A DNA stretch of 6,671 nucleotides from CAHJXF01 sp038240015 (GTDB taxonomy: Bacteria; Pseudomonadota; Gammaproteobacteria; Burkholderiales; Burkholderiaceae_D): contig JBBSEF010000127.1 of NCBI GenBank assembly GCA_038240015.1, positions 1-6,671 on the forward strand, written 5' to 3'. Below, piece after piece: positions 5,878 to 6,671 of the stretch. The translations under genes were made by a program, and so were the position numbers. The number at the start of each line of letters is the position of its first letter. Position 1 is the stretch's first letter. Under the pieces are notes generated by a model. That model was not told the DNA's origin. It saw only the letters and a list, made by a program, of their open reading frames with translations, and ran no database searches.

Positions 5878-6146
5878 GGTCGTCTCCTGATCGGTAGCTC
5901 GCGAGAGTTTACGTGCCTTCGCCGCTCGGAGCCCGGCGATGTTCCGAGTGACGAGTCGGTGAGCGCCGACCGTCCGGCAACAATGGCATTTCATCGCATC
6001 TGCGCGCATTCTGTCGAAGCGCGGTAGCGCAGTGCGCCCGGCATTCGTACAATCCGGCACTCATTAACGCCCGTTATCGTAACAACCGCGCGCAACAACC
6101 GCGCAGACGGTTCGAACGGCGCACTGCAAGTTCACCGGTTCATCCC
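5878..6146. promoter_or_regulatory. Divergent control region between hpd and the efflux adaptor gene
   Basis: This 269-bp stretch has no credible gene and must hold the hpd promoter and probably that of the adaptor. TACAAT at 6048-6053 matches the -10 consensus in 5 of 6 bases for the plus strand, but lacks a good -35. In the hpd leader two small inverted repeats occur: CTCGGA/TCCGAG (5925-5930, 5943-5948) and GTCGG/CCGAC (5955-5959, 5966-5970). Near the adaptor, TAACG-CC-CGTTA (6065-6076) overlaps GTTA-TCG-TAAC (6073-6083), giving alternating half-sites suited to a dimeric regulator. The direct repeat AACAACCGCGC follows. Which gene these serve cannot be told from sequence alone. Confidence 0.5.
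6081..6104. repeat. 11-bp direct repeat AACAACCGCGC, two copies
   Basis: Exact copies lie at 6081-6091 and 6094-6104, 13 bp apart from start to start, separated by GC. The first copy overlaps the end of the GTTATCGTAAC palindrome. They fall 43-66 bp before the adaptor start, within its probable leader or promoter. They could be regulator half-sites or a chance short duplication. Confidence 0.6.
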
Positions 6147-6671
6147 ATGCCACGCATTTTGCGTTCTCGTCGTTTCTGGATCGTCGCGCTGGTCATCGTC
6201 GTCATCGCAGGCGGCGGCGCTGCCGCGTTCATGTCCAGCCAGGGAGGGGTCTCGAAGGCGGCCATGCCCAAGAAGACCGCGCCGCCGCTCGAGTTCTCGG
6301 CGGGTGATCTGACGATGATCTCGAATCATTCGGTCGCACGCGCACTGCCGATTTCGGGCAGCCTGGTCGCGGTCAATCAGGCCACCGTCAGAGCCAAGGT
6401 GGCGGTGGAAGTGCGCAGCATTCTGGTTCGCGAAGGGGACCACGTGCAGGCGGGGCAGGTGATCGCCAAGCTCGATACGGTCGATCTCGCGACTCGCCTC
6501 GAGCAAAGCACCGGCGCGCGCGACGCGAGCCGCGCGCAATTCGAGATCGCCGAAAAGAACCGCGTCACCAATCAATCGCTGCTAGAACGAAAGTTCATCT
6601 CGCAAAACGCGTTCGACAACGTCGCAAGCCTGTCGTCCGCGAATCGCTCGACGCTCGAAGCCGCGGACGCC
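6147..6671 (+). CDS. RND efflux periplasmic adaptor subunit (membrane fusion protein), N-terminal part
   Basis: The frame is open from ATG 6147 to the right edge (175 codons, no stop), so the gene is cut by the window. Such adaptors bridge an inner-membrane RND pump and an outer-membrane channel in drug or solute export. A basic start (MPRILRSRRFW) is followed by a hydrophobic segment at about 11-28, a membrane anchor or signal. The first barrel strands and half lipoyl domain are visible: LPISGSLVAVNQATVRAKV (67-85) and ILVREGDHVQAGQVIAKLD (92-110). From about 113 the predicted helical hairpin begins (LATRLEQSTGARDASRAQFE...), with the FISQNAFDN signature at 149-157 typical of the second helix. 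No lipobox Cys is seen. No clear Shine-Dalgarno precedes the ATG, but no better start exists nearby. The pump gene is expected just beyond the edge; its substrate cannot be inferred. Confidence 0.92.
   Translation, partial: MPRILRSRRFWIVALVIVVIAGGGAAAFMSSQGGVSKAAMPKKTAPPLEFSAGDLTMISNHSVARALPISGSLVAVNQATVRAKVAVEVRSILVREGDHVQAGQVIAKLDTVDLATRLEQSTGARDASRAQFEIAEKNRVTNQSLLERKFISQNAFDNVASLSSANRSTLEAADA

Noticed and set aside
4618..6027. 469-codon plus-strand open frame across hpd and the start of phhA
   Set aside because: It is antisense to hpd, whose family motifs and metal ligands are complete. Its own translation has no recognisable domain and the low-complexity V/A/D/E/R look of a GC-rich shadow frame.
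5878..6060. In-frame N-terminal extension of hpd containing several Cys residues
   Set aside because: AGGAG directly before ATG 5877 and the normal HPPD N-terminus there decide the start; the extension lies in the spacer and shows no motif such as a spaced zinc ribbon.

Overview
The window looks like ordinary chromosome from a high-GC betaproteobacterium, most likely Burkholderiales/Burkholderiaceae. The basis is the close match in style of GlmS, GlmU, the 4-hydroxyphenylpyruvate dioxygenase and a Burkholderiales-type DUF6279 lipoprotein, all recalled family knowledge and not a database search. I see no IS element, phage gene, CRISPR array, tRNA or rRNA. Eight genes are supported; two of them (glmS at the left edge, an efflux adaptor at the right edge) run out of the window.

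Left block (1-2272) is the amino-sugar/cell-wall precursor locus. On the minus strand glmU lies upstream of glmS, the order seen in the glmUS operon of other proteobacteria, but here a plus-strand Lrp/AsnC-type regulator gene sits between them. The regulator and glmU converge on a short spacer in which a 9-bp inverted repeat contains both stop codons. The regulator and glmS diverge from a 150-bp AT-rich spacer that must hold the promoter of each.

Middle (2273-3221): a predicted lipoprotein of the DUF6279 family is divergent from glmU, with only 37 bp between the two start codons, so each promoter probably reaches into the other gene.

Right block (3173-5877, minus strand) is a compact aromatic amino-acid catabolic operon: hpd, then phhA, then a GNAT acetyltransferase gene. 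PhhA converts phenylalanine to tyrosine; after transamination of tyrosine (gene not in the window) HPPD converts 4-hydroxyphenylpyruvate to homogentisate. All three iron ligands of each enzyme are visible. The GNAT gene ends inside the 3' end of the lipoprotein gene.

At the far right (6147 to the edge, plus strand) begins an RND-type efflux periplasmic adaptor, divergent from hpd. The spacer between them (5878-6146) carries clustered TAAC/GTTA half-sites and an 11-bp direct repeat, the best candidate operator sequence in the window. I found no clearly new biological system. The most notable points are the shared stop/terminator repeat, the regulator start with no Shine-Dalgarno that lies opposite a good minus-strand ribosome-binding site, and the repeat cluster upstream of hpd and the efflux gene.
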